The notes: generated from the letters alone by a model not told the origin. A stretch of DNA of 5,232 nt from Candidatus Microgenomates bacterium (GCA_016782545.1 JADHYG010000069.1:1-5232), one strand, 5' to 3'; counted from the first letter of the stretch, positions 1-4,918 are shown. A program made the numbers and translations.

Positions 1-1
1 T

Positions 2-1174
2 GATGTTGATTGGACAGAAGAAAATAGGGTTAACATTCTGACTGTTCACTCTGCCAAAGGCTTAGAGTTTCCAATTGTTTTTTTGGTTAATCTTGTTCAG
101 GCCAGATTTCCTACTCGTCGGCGTCGGGAACAAATTCCTATTCCAGAGAAATTAATTAAAGAAATTTTACCCACAGGAGATTTTCACGAGCAGGAAGAGC
201 GCCGTCTTTTTTATGTTGGTATGACTCGGGCTCGTGATCACTTATTTTTAACCGCCGCCAATTATTATGGCGAAGGCAAAAGAGAAAAAAAGATCTCTCC
301 ATTTGTTTATGAAGTATTAGGAGAAAAAGCAATTAAGCAATTAGTAACTAAGCAATTAAGGGAGGGCAAATTAGAACAATTGAGTATCTTAGACTGGAAA
401 AAGATCCCAGAAAAGGAAAAAGAATCTAGAACCTATAACCTAGAACCTATCACCTACTTATCCTTTTCCCAAATCAATACTTTTAACACCTGTCCTTTGC
501 AATATCGCTACCGCTATATTCAAAAAATTCCGGTTGCTCCTTCGGCAGCGCAAAGTTTTGGTATTTCAATTCATAAAACTTTAAATGATTTTTATCAAAA
601 AGTTAAAAAAAGTGAAAAACCAGAAGAAAAAGAATTAATAGAAATTTTAAAAAATAATTGGTTGCCTCTAGGATATGCCAGTAAAGCTCATGAGCAAAAA
701 ATAAAAATAGAAGCAGAGAGAATGCTTAAAAGTTTTTATTCTCAAATTAACTGGAAAATTATTCCTAAAAGTCTGGAACAATTATTTGCCATCAGAATAA
801 GTTCAAGACTGAAGATTGGCGGTAGAATTGATCGAGTGGATGAAAAAGATGGCGGTTTGGAAATTATTGACTACAAAACCGGCAAAGTGATGAAACAAAA
901 AGATGTTGATCAATCACTGCAAATGACTGTTTATGCTTTAGCGGCCGCTGATAAAGGTATTTATGGAAAAGATCCAAAAGATATTGTTTTAACCTTTCAT
1001 TTTTTAGACACAGGTGAAAAAATATCAACCAAAAGAACAAAAGACCAGCTTGATCAGGCTAAAAAAGAACTGATTGAAAAAGCCAAAGAAATAGCTAGTA
1101 GTAAATTTAAACCAAAATCAAGCCGTTTATGTAATTTTTGCGATTATAAATTAATTTGTGAAGCTTGGACATAA
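2..1174 (+). CDS. UvrD/PcrA-type helicase fused to PD-(D/E)XK Fe-S nuclease, 3' part
   Basis: The frame is open from base 2, so the gene starts upstream of the window; 390 C-terminal residues are visible and the helicase 1A/1B domains are missing. Seen: superfamily 1 helicase motif V (LTVHSAKGLEFP, residues 13-24) and motif VI (EERRLFYVGMTRAR, about 65-78), both with the UvrD/PcrA wording. After a variable linker comes a RecB/AddB-family nuclease: LSFSQINTFNTCP (about 153-165), a histidine at 191, GGRIDRVD (Asp277) and IIDYKTGK (Asp290, Lys292). Cys164 with Cys377, Cys380 and Cys386 forms the C...CxxCxxxxxC pattern that holds a 4Fe-4S cluster in AddB- and Cas4-like nucleases. Family knowledge: such fusions unwind and resect DNA ends in recombination repair, as in AddAB and AdnAB. 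Inference: a cytoplasmic ATP-dependent helicase-nuclease. Domain calls are strong; pathway assignment is not, because the ATPase half and upstream neighbours are not visible. A TTG at 83 lies inside motif V and is not the start. Confidence 0.93.
   Translation, partial: DVDWTEENRVNILTVHSAKGLEFPIVFLVNLVQARFPTRRRREQIPIPEKLIKEILPTGDFHEQEERRLFYVGMTRARDHLFLTAANYYGEGKREKKISPFVYEVLGEKAIKQLVTKQLREGKLEQLSILDWKKIPEKEKESRTYNLEPITYLSFSQINTFNTCPLQYRYRYIQKIPVAPSAAQSFGISIHKTLNDFYQKVKKSEKPEEKELIEILKNNWLPLGYASKAHEQKIKIEAERMLKSFYSQINWKIIPKSLEQLFAIRISSRLKIGGRIDRVDEKDGGLEIIDYKTGKVMKQKDVDQSLQMTVYALAAADKGIYGKDPKDIVLTFHFLDTGEKISTKRTKDQLDQAKKELIEKAKEIASSKFKPKSSRLCNFCDYKLICEAWT
328..358 (+). repeat. Octamer repeat AGCAATTA, three copies, in the helicase gene
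   Basis: AGCAATTA occurs in tandem at 328-335 and 336-343, then after 7 bases (GTAACTA) again at 351-358. It lies just after the helicase C-terminal domain and encodes part of a Lys/Gln/Leu-rich stretch (KAIKQLVTKQL). The 8-8-7 periodicity matches other short arrays in this window. In such AT-rich sequence this could be partly chance. Confidence 0.5.
427..454 (+). repeat. Heptamer tandem repeat TAKMACC x4 in the helicase-nuclease linker
   Basis: Four consecutive heptamers fit TAKMACC; as a 14-base unit the two halves match at 13 of 14 positions. The array ends a few bases before the first nuclease motif (LSFSQINTF), so it sits in the linker between the two domains, encoding roughly residues 142-151. 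A 7-base period is not a multiple of three, so each unit is read in a different frame and the encoded peptide is not repetitive. Confidence 0.75.
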
Positions 1175-1201
1175 TGTAATAGCGAAATCTATTTAGAATT
1201 T

Positions 1202-1210
1202 TGTTAGAAT
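1202..1210 (+). promoter_or_regulatory. Possible extended -10 element for a leaderless transcript
   Basis: TGTTAGAAT matches the extended -10 pattern TGnTAnAAT. The hexamer ends 6 bases before the ATG at 1217, so transcription would begin at or next to the start codon and give a leaderless mRNA. No good -35 box is found at 17 bases, and no Shine-Dalgarno sequence precedes the ATG. The gene could instead be read through from the helicase gene 42 bases upstream. Confidence 0.4.
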
Positions 1211-1216
1211 AGTTTT

Positions 1217-1729
1217 ATGAAGATTAGACCCACTCTTTTATCTGCTTGGAACATTATCTATTTGTTCTTGGGTAGTATATTATTTTTTGGCTCACTAATT
1301 GATAAAAACTTAGATTATGGTTCTTTAGTATTAGGAGGCCTAGTAATCATAGGTGTTTTGGCTGGACAGTTAGAGTTTTTAGAGCTGAAGGAGGACAAAT
1401 TAATGTATTGCTTTTTTATTTTCAAAAGAACGATGGATCTAAAAAGGGTGACTTCAATTGTTGAGGACCATTGGAAACCAGGTTTTGGGGCGGAATTTTG
1501 GGTGGGATTAACTCGAAATTTAAAAGCGCTTTTCAGAGTAGGACATAGACTGTATTTTTATTCTGATCAAAAAAAGATAGGCGAGTGGAAATTAATATTT
1601 AGATGGAAATTTGAAGACACCACGTCTTTAATGACAATGATTCAGGAGAGGTTTAATATTGAAGTTAAAAGAGCTAAACGCGACGAGCATCCTCTCTATA
1701 TGGATCGTTTATTTAATCCTAAAAAATGA
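1217..1729 (+). CDS. Small membrane protein, two N-terminal helices, possible PH-like domain
   Basis: I do not recognise a named family for this 170-residue protein. Seen: two hydrophobic segments at about residues 11-28 and 34-52, separated by a short polar turn, giving an N-terminal helical hairpin with the remainder probably cytoplasmic. The rest begins LEFLELKEDKLMYCFFIF and alternates hydrophobic and basic residues like beta strands. Two membrane helices followed by such strands recall bacterial PH-domain membrane proteins, but this is a guess from pattern alone. An aromatic stretch (FGAEFWVGLTRNL) lies around 90-102 and the C-terminus is strongly charged. The ATG has no Shine-Dalgarno; a -10-like box lies 6 bases upstream. 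The last 21 bases overlap the end of the convergent femAB-type gene. The gene is probably real, given its length and membrane pattern; its function is unknown. Confidence 0.75.
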   Translation: MKIRPTLLSAWNIIYLFLGSILFFGSLIDKNLDYGSLVLGGLVIIGVLAGQLEFLELKEDKLMYCFFIFKRTMDLKRVTSIVEDHWKPGFGAEFWVGLTRNLKALFRVGHRLYFYSDQKKIGEWKLIFRWKFEDTTSLMTMIQERFNIEVKRAKRDEHPLYMDRLFNPKK

Positions 1730-2659
1730 CCGCAGATTAAACCGATTAAAAACATAGGGAGTCGGATATTTTATTTCTTTTCCTCCAAATCCTTTTTTAA
1801 ACTTTGTAAATCCTTGCCAGAATTTTGTGGCTTGATGAAAGCGGGGATCATAGATGCCTTGAAAGTCAAAAATCTGACAACCTCTTTTTTTTGAAAGTTT
1901 TAAAGCCTCCCAAACGAGGAGGGTAGGGGCAAATAATTTATTGCCTTGTTTTGTTGAACCTGCCAGCCAATAATGAGCGGTTTTTTGGTGAAAAAGAAGT
2001 AAAATCCCTGCTAAGAAATTACTGTTCGAGCTTGTCGAGAACTTTTTATGTTTAAGAGCTTCTCGACTCGCCCCGCATGTGGGGCTCGCTCGAAGAAGAA
2101 CAGCATTTTTCGGATAAAAAGTCTGCCATAAGGCGTTAATATCTTTTTTAACAAAAAAACTCGGCCAGAGGCCGAAAGGAAAAAATTGTGATGATTTTAA
2201 TTTAATAAATTCTTCAATATTCTTAGATTGGACAACAATCACCTTATTCTTAACAGCGCGGCGAACGGCTCTTCTTTTGGCTTCAGAAAAGTTTTTAAAA
2301 ATCTTTTCTTTTGGTTGGGTTAAGTCAATATGAATTGTTTTTGTTGGTAAATATGGCGACTTGCTTTTTTTATATCTGAATTCTTTAAGTTGTTCTCGTG
2401 TTCTTGTGTTCTCGTGTTCTTGTGATATTGGTTCAATAACGACTTTAAATGCTTGATATTTTTTAGCAATTTTTTCAATCTCATTGAATGGAATTGGATA
2501 TTTTGGTCTTTGAATTTTTATTATTGAGCCAATAATGGGAAAACGGCGAATGAAAATTTGACAATTGTCAACTTTTTCTACAATCCAGCCAATTTTTTTC
2601 ATATATTGGCCGTATTTTTCTGACTGATGAATGTCTTGAGTGGTTCTAAGCCATATCAT
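1709..2659 (-). CDS. FemAB-superfamily aminoacyl/peptidyl transferase, second copy, carrying repeat insertions
   Basis: This 316-residue protein is collinear with the upstream neighbour. Shared landmarks are an IEP near 75, TKTIHIDL (107-113) followed by a basic helix (AKRRAVRRAVKN, 127-138), then HYWLAGST (229-236), LLVWEALKLSKKRGCQIFDF (247-266) and FTKFKKGFGG (284-293). These fit the C-terminal GNAT-like half of FemAB proteins, which add amino acids from aminoacyl-tRNA to the lipid II stem peptide at the cytoplasmic membrane face. The N-terminus is shorter and diverged, and the HPLQSWQWGEF-type motif is absent, so substrate or activity may differ. Two oddities: residues about 79-89 are encoded by an octamer tandem array, and about 189-214 by palindromic repeat DNA, lengthening one loop by about 18 residues without a frameshift. 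No Shine-Dalgarno precedes the ATG. It lies 98 bases downstream of the other femAB gene, possibly cotranscribed, and overlaps the convergent gene by 21 bases. Confidence 0.85.
   Translation of the reverse strand: MIWLRTTQDIHQSEKYGQYMKKIGWIVEKVDNCQIFIRRFPIIGSIIKIQRPKYPIPFNEIEKIAKKYQAFKVVIEPISQEHENTRTREQLKEFRYKKSKSPYLPTKTIHIDLTQPKEKIFKNFSEAKRRAVRRAVKNKVIVVQSKNIEEFIKLKSSQFFPFGLWPSFFVKKDINALWQTFYPKNAVLLRASPTCGASREALKHKKFSTSSNSNFLAGILLLFHQKTAHYWLAGSTKQGNKLFAPTLLVWEALKLSKKRGCQIFDFQGIYDPRFHQATKFWQGFTKFKKGFGGKEIKYPTPYVFNRFNLRSFFRIK
2024..2042. repeat. Imperfect palindrome inside the second femAB gene
   Basis: This 19-base element has GTTC/GAAC ends and two internal TCGA blocks around a CTTGT centre. 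On the coding (minus) strand it contains CGACAAGCTC, a core resembling the AAGCTCAGGA-type repeat at the right end of the window. It is read in frame as part of FSTSSN. Confidence 0.65.
2060..2097. repeat. GC-rich hairpin-forming palindrome inside the second femAB gene
   Basis: Within AT-rich DNA this 38-base block is conspicuously GC-rich. A GCCCC/GGGGC stem (2070-2074 with 2081-2085) closes a six-base loop GCATGT, and an outer stem (TTCTCGA with TCGAAGAA) forms with one bulged base. It is translated in frame, giving RASPTCGASRE, a peptide unlike the rest of the protein. Together with the palindrome 17 bases away it accounts for the loop expansion relative to the neighbouring paralogue. Confidence 0.75.
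2393..2424. repeat. Octamer tandem repeat TTCTYGTG x4 inside the second femAB gene
   Basis: Four adjacent octamers alternate C and T at the fifth base, so the 16-base double unit is repeated exactly. On the coding strand the array is read through all frames as SQEHENTRTREQ, in the variable loop between the IEP motif and the TKTIHIDL strand. That loop has nearly the same length in the neighbouring paralogue, so the array seems to have replaced loop sequence rather than lengthened it. Confidence 0.85.
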
Positions 2660-2663
2660 AAAT

Positions 2664-2690
2664 GTTATTCTGAACTTGATTCAGAATCTA
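2664..2690 (+). repeat. Dispersed-type palindrome, copy 1 (ATTCTGAA/TTCAGAAT)
   Basis: Perfect 8-base arms ATTCTGAA and TTCAGAAT flank a CTTGA loop, 5 bases upstream of the second femAB start codon. It aligns at 20 of 27 positions with the reverse complement of copy 2. Elements of the form TCCTGAA-loop-TTCAGGA are widespread in bacterial spacers from memory; no search was run. Confidence 0.75.
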
Positions 2691-2703
2691 TATTTTGAAT
2701 CTT

Positions 2704-2730
2704 GAGATCCTGAAATAAATTCAGGATGAC
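2704..2730 (-). repeat. Dispersed-type palindrome, copy 2 (ATCCTGAA/TTCAGGAT)
   Basis: Perfect 8-base arms ATCCTGAA and TTCAGGAT flank an ATAAA loop. It is oriented opposite to copy 1 and separated from it by 13 bases, so each copy can fold alone or the two can pair with each other as one long imperfect hairpin, in the manner of REP doublets. Confidence 0.75.
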
Positions 2731-2740
2731 TTCGCATTTT

Positions 2741-2768
2741 TACTTCAATGATTTAAATCATTGAAGTA
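2741..2768. repeat. Perfect 28-base palindrome at the end of the first femAB gene
   Basis: The 14-base half TACTTCAATGATTT is followed directly by its exact reverse complement, with no spacer. The TGA stop of the upstream femAB gene (2758-2760) lies within it. On the minus strand it is followed by AAAA, not a T run, so it is not a standard intrinsic terminator; it could protect the mRNA 3' end or be a repeat insertion. Confidence 0.85.
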
Positions 2769-3771
2769 TTTGAGATTTGAAGTTAAGCAATTTCCAGCGG
2801 AGATCATTAGAAAAGGTGAAAAGAGGATAGACTTTTGGATTAATAACCAAATCATAAGTACCGATAAACTCAACTAATTGCGGTCCAAAACCCAATTTAA
2901 AACGATGAAAACCAAACCAAGGGTCTTTTGGATCAGGATCAGGTCCAGGTGTGCCCCACATGTCAAAAGTCTGACAATTCATTTTTTTGCCGAATTTAAT
3001 GGCTTCCCAAAAAAGAGCATAAGGCGGCATCATTTTTCGATGCTCTCTGGTTGAGCCGCCGTAAGGATAATAAAGCACATCTTTGAAAGTAAAAAAAACA
3101 TAAGCGGCCAAAACTTTTTCTTTTAATTTGGCCAAAAAAAGATGATACATCCCTGTATGGGCCAATGTTTGCCACATTTTTCGATGATAATCTTGAGTAT
3201 GGGCATAGAATTTTTGTCTTTGGGTGGTTTCCCAAAGTAATTCAAGATAAGCTTCAAAAGCTTCTCTTGAATTATCTTCTATCACTTGGACGCCTTTTTT
3301 TTCTGACAAGCGAATGTTATAGCGGGTTTTGGATTTCATTGAAGAGAGAATTTCTTTTTCTGGTTTGGTTAAATCAAGGCAAAAAGTGTATTTGGTAAAA
3401 AGAGGCCGGCCGATTTGGCAGCCGTTTTCCAAAAGAAATTGATGAAGTTTTTGGTTGGGAGCAAGAATATTGGGTTCCATTTTAATAAAAAGACAATTAT
3501 TTTCTTGGCCGATTTCAGTAAGCGCCTTGAGAATGGTTTTATCTGGAGGAATACCTTTAGGCAGATAACCAATCGTGTAGTTGGTGTAGGGAACAGGATG
3601 GATGGTTAATTGAAAGCCTTTAATCAGAGTGTTTTTTTGAAAAACTCCCAGTCTGACTACTTTCATGCCTGTTTTTTTTCTAAATTCTCCCCATTGCCAG
3701 GATTGCAGGGGGTGAGAAACAGCTTGGTTAAAATCTTTTTTCTGGTCGTAACTTACTTCTTTGATTTTCAT
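2758..3771 (-). CDS. FemAB/FemX-type peptidoglycan bridge aminoacyl transferase
   Basis: This 337-residue protein has the usual FemAB landmarks in order: HPLQSWQWGEFRKKTG (20-35), GYLPKGIPP (68-76), KMEPN (97-101), FCLDLTKPEKEIL (130-142), SMKSKTRYNIRLSEKKGV (144-161), YYPYGGSTREHRKMMPPYAL (234-253), FDMWGTPGP (269-277) and FHRFKLGFG (288-296). Family knowledge: these two-domain GNAT-fold enzymes transfer amino acids from aminoacyl-tRNA to the lipid II stem peptide at the inner membrane face, building cross-bridges (FemX, FemA and FemB in staphylococci). Length fits single-unit FemX-like members without the long coiled-coil arm. The ATG at 3771 is placed directly before the conserved N-terminus; no Shine-Dalgarno is present. 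A 104-base inverted repeat begins 14 bases upstream of the ATG and would fall in the 5' leader if transcription starts further upstream. The amino acid donor and addition position cannot be read from sequence. Confidence 0.93.
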   Translation of the reverse strand: MKIKEVSYDQKKDFNQAVSHPLQSWQWGEFRKKTGMKVVRLGVFQKNTLIKGFQLTIHPVPYTNYTIGYLPKGIPPDKTILKALTEIGQENNCLFIKMEPNILAPNQKLHQFLLENGCQIGRPLFTKYTFCLDLTKPEKEILSSMKSKTRYNIRLSEKKGVQVIEDNSREAFEAYLELLWETTQRQKFYAHTQDYHRKMWQTLAHTGMYHLFLAKLKEKVLAAYVFFTFKDVLYYPYGGSTREHRKMMPPYALFWEAIKFGKKMNCQTFDMWGTPGPDPDPKDPWFGFHRFKLGFGPQLVEFIGTYDLVINPKVYPLFTFSNDLRWKLLNFKSQILQ

Positions 3772-3785
3772 TTATAATTAATGCC

Positions 3786-3889
3786 GAAAATACTGAGGTC
3801 GCCTACGAAAATTTTTGTGTTCGCTGACCGGGTCGAAGTATCGACCCTAATTGCGAACAACAAAAATTTTGTAGACTCCCCGTATTTTC
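3786..3889. repeat. 104-base near-palindromic inverted repeat
   Basis: The outer arms GAAAATAC (3786-3793) and GTATTTTC (3882-3889) are exact. After an imperfectly paired section, CTAC...AAAATTTTTGTG pairs with CAACAAAAATTTTGTAG with single-base bulges, then TTCGC pairs with GCGAA, then across a 5x5 internal loop GGGTCGA pairs with TCGACCC around an AGTA tetraloop. Most bases are paired, so it could form a cruciform or a long RNA hairpin. TTAAT lies just outside both ends (3778-3782 and 3891-3895), a weak candidate target duplication. It encodes nothing recognisable. A MITE-like or palindromic element, or a leader hairpin for the femAB gene, are the main options. Confidence 0.85.
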
Positions 3890-3938
3890 TTTAATTTCAT
3901 AATTTCGCTATTTCTATTTTTTTCTTTCTCACTTCGAA

Positions 3939-3997
3939 AATTCAAAAACTCAAGAATTCAACATCTCACCTCTCACTTCCCACATCTCACTTCTCTA
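3939..3997. repeat. Adjacent tandem arrays: AAYTCAAN x3, then NTCYCAC x4
   Basis: Three octamers of the form AAYTCAAN (3939-3962) run directly into four heptamers of the form NTCYCAC (3963-3990), with a decayed fifth unit TTCTCTA (3991-3997). The tract is purine-poor on the plus strand and ends 19 bases before the -35 box of the rightward promoter. Confidence 0.7.
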
Positions 3998-4016
3998 ATT
4001 ACCTTTTTTACTTAAC

Positions 4017-4045
4017 TTGCCAGTTAACTTTTGATAAAGTATACT
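4017..4045 (+). promoter_or_regulatory. Sigma-70-like promoter for the anchored-protein gene
   Basis: TTGCCA (4017-4022) and TATACT (4040-4045) are separated by exactly 17 bases; five of six bases match consensus in each box. Initiation near 4052 would give a leader of about 20 bases with no Shine-Dalgarno. The -10 region contains the self-complementary AGTATACT (4038-4045), so a minus-strand promoter could overlap it, though only a weak -35 is seen on that side. A second, weaker pair, TTGATA (4031) and TATATT (4056), has a 19-base spacer. Confidence 0.65.
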
Positions 4046-4072
4046 AGAAAGTAACTATATTTTAACTCTTTT

Positions 4073-4918
4073 ATGGACAAAAGGAAAATCATTCTTCTTT
4101 TCATCAGTTTAGGATTTATTGTTTTATTTGTGATTTTTCTCTTAAATTTGAAAAGCAAGGCGCCAGTTTTTACACCTCCCATTGGTCCACAACCGTCGCC
4201 AACTCCAATCCCCTGGCAGTCTTATTTAAATCAGGATTATGAATATCGTCTTTCTTATCCACCTAACTGGCAGGTTGAGGCTTGGAATATTAAAGAGGCG
4301 GCTAAATTAACGCGAATTCCCGATGGCTCAATTTGGCATCAGGCAAAATTTAAAGGCGAAAGCGGGGTTTTTGAGGTTTTGATTTGGGAAAATCAAAGCC
4401 AAGCGCCTTTGAGAAGCTGGCTTTCCTGGTTCAGGCATGAAGATTTGAATTTGAGTGAATTACCTGAAGAAGAAAATTTTCAAATTGGCGGAATGCCGGC
4501 GATTTTATATTCTCAAGCAGAAACAGGCCGGGGGCCGTTGGACCACATTTTTTTCCAGCAGGATAATAAAATCTATGAATTTGTTGAAGAAAAAGAAGCT
4601 GCTTTCACAGTTGACTATAATAAAGTGATAACCAGCTTTGTTTTTTTAGAAGATGAAATTGCGATTGAACCAAAAGCAGAAAATTTAGTTAGTCAAGCCA
4701 AAGAAAATTTGAGTCAAAAACTTGATGTCAATAAAGATGAAATCAGATTAACACAAATAGAACCGGTTGATTGGCCTGATACTTCTTTAGGTTGTTCAAG
4801 CCCTGGTATGCTTTATGCTCAAGTAATTACTTCTGGCTACAAAATCACTCTTGAAGGCCGCGGCAAATCTTATATTTACCACTCAGATTTCAAACGAGTT
4901 GTTTCTTGTGAGAAATAA
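4073..4918 (+). CDS. Membrane-anchored extracytoplasmic protein, PsbP-like region plus two-cysteine C-terminal domain
   Basis: The 281-residue product starts MDKRK and then has one strong hydrophobic helix (about 6-25), giving an uncleaved signal anchor with the bulk outside the cytoplasm. A Pro-rich linker (about 31-48, ending in PSPTPIP) spaces the membrane from YLNQDYEYRLSYPPNWQVE (51-69), which resembles the opening strand of PsbP-like domains (short aromatic motif ending in YPxxW); that region continues to about 192. After an acidic linker, a helix (202-217) leads to a C-terminal module with DWPDTSLGCSSPGMLYAQVI (233-252), SYIYHSDFKRVVSC (266-279) and just two cysteines, Cys241 and Cys279, likely a disulfide. 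From memory, similar WPDxSLGC...PGMxYAQVI modules recur in exported proteins of uncharacterised function. There is no lipobox cysteine. No enzyme active site is recognisable; a structural or binding role in the envelope is a guess. A good promoter lies upstream and a hairpin 64 bases downstream. Confidence 0.85.
   Translation: MDKRKIILLFISLGFIVLFVIFLLNLKSKAPVFTPPIGPQPSPTPIPWQSYLNQDYEYRLSYPPNWQVEAWNIKEAAKLTRIPDGSIWHQAKFKGESGVFEVLIWENQSQAPLRSWLSWFRHEDLNLSELPEEENFQIGGMPAILYSQAETGRGPLDHIFFQQDNKIYEFVEEKEAAFTVDYNKVITSFVFLEDEIAIEPKAENLVSQAKENLSQKLDVNKDEIRLTQIEPVDWPDTSLGCSSPGMLYAQVITSGYKITLEGRGKSYIYHSDFKRVVSCEK

Larger units (their letters stand above)
3772..4072. other. Divergent intergenic region rich in repeats
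   Basis: This 301-base spacer separates the leftward femAB pair from the rightward anchored-protein gene. From left to right it holds a long inverted repeat (3786-3889), a pyrimidine-rich stretch (about 3900-3935), tandem 8- and 7-base repeats (3939-3997) and a sigma-70-like promoter facing right. I see no ORF with coding features; short frames here are shadows. Confidence 0.8.

Noticed and set aside
83..85. TTG as the start of the helicase-nuclease gene
   Set aside because: The frame is open upstream to base 2 and encodes the conserved motif V, so the real start is outside the window.
2024..2097. Frameshift or pseudogene in the second femAB gene
   Set aside because: The frame stays open and conserved motifs resume in the same frame on both sides of the inserted repeats.
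2741..2768. Rho-independent terminator of the first femAB gene
   Set aside because: On the transcribed strand the stem is followed by A residues, not T, and it is AT-rich.
2996..3609. Several ORFs of 64-79 codons on both strands within the first femAB gene
   Set aside because: All lie wholly inside a gene with strong FemAB motifs and are shadows in other frames.
3786..3889. tRNA or structured RNA gene
   Set aside because: The fold is one long hairpin without cloverleaf arms or conserved T-loop bases; a riboswitch class could not be recognised.
3939..3997. CRISPR array
   Set aside because: The units are 7-8 bases in direct tandem with no spacers, and no cas-like gene is nearby. The nuclease Cys pattern resembles Cas4, but it belongs to a helicase fusion.
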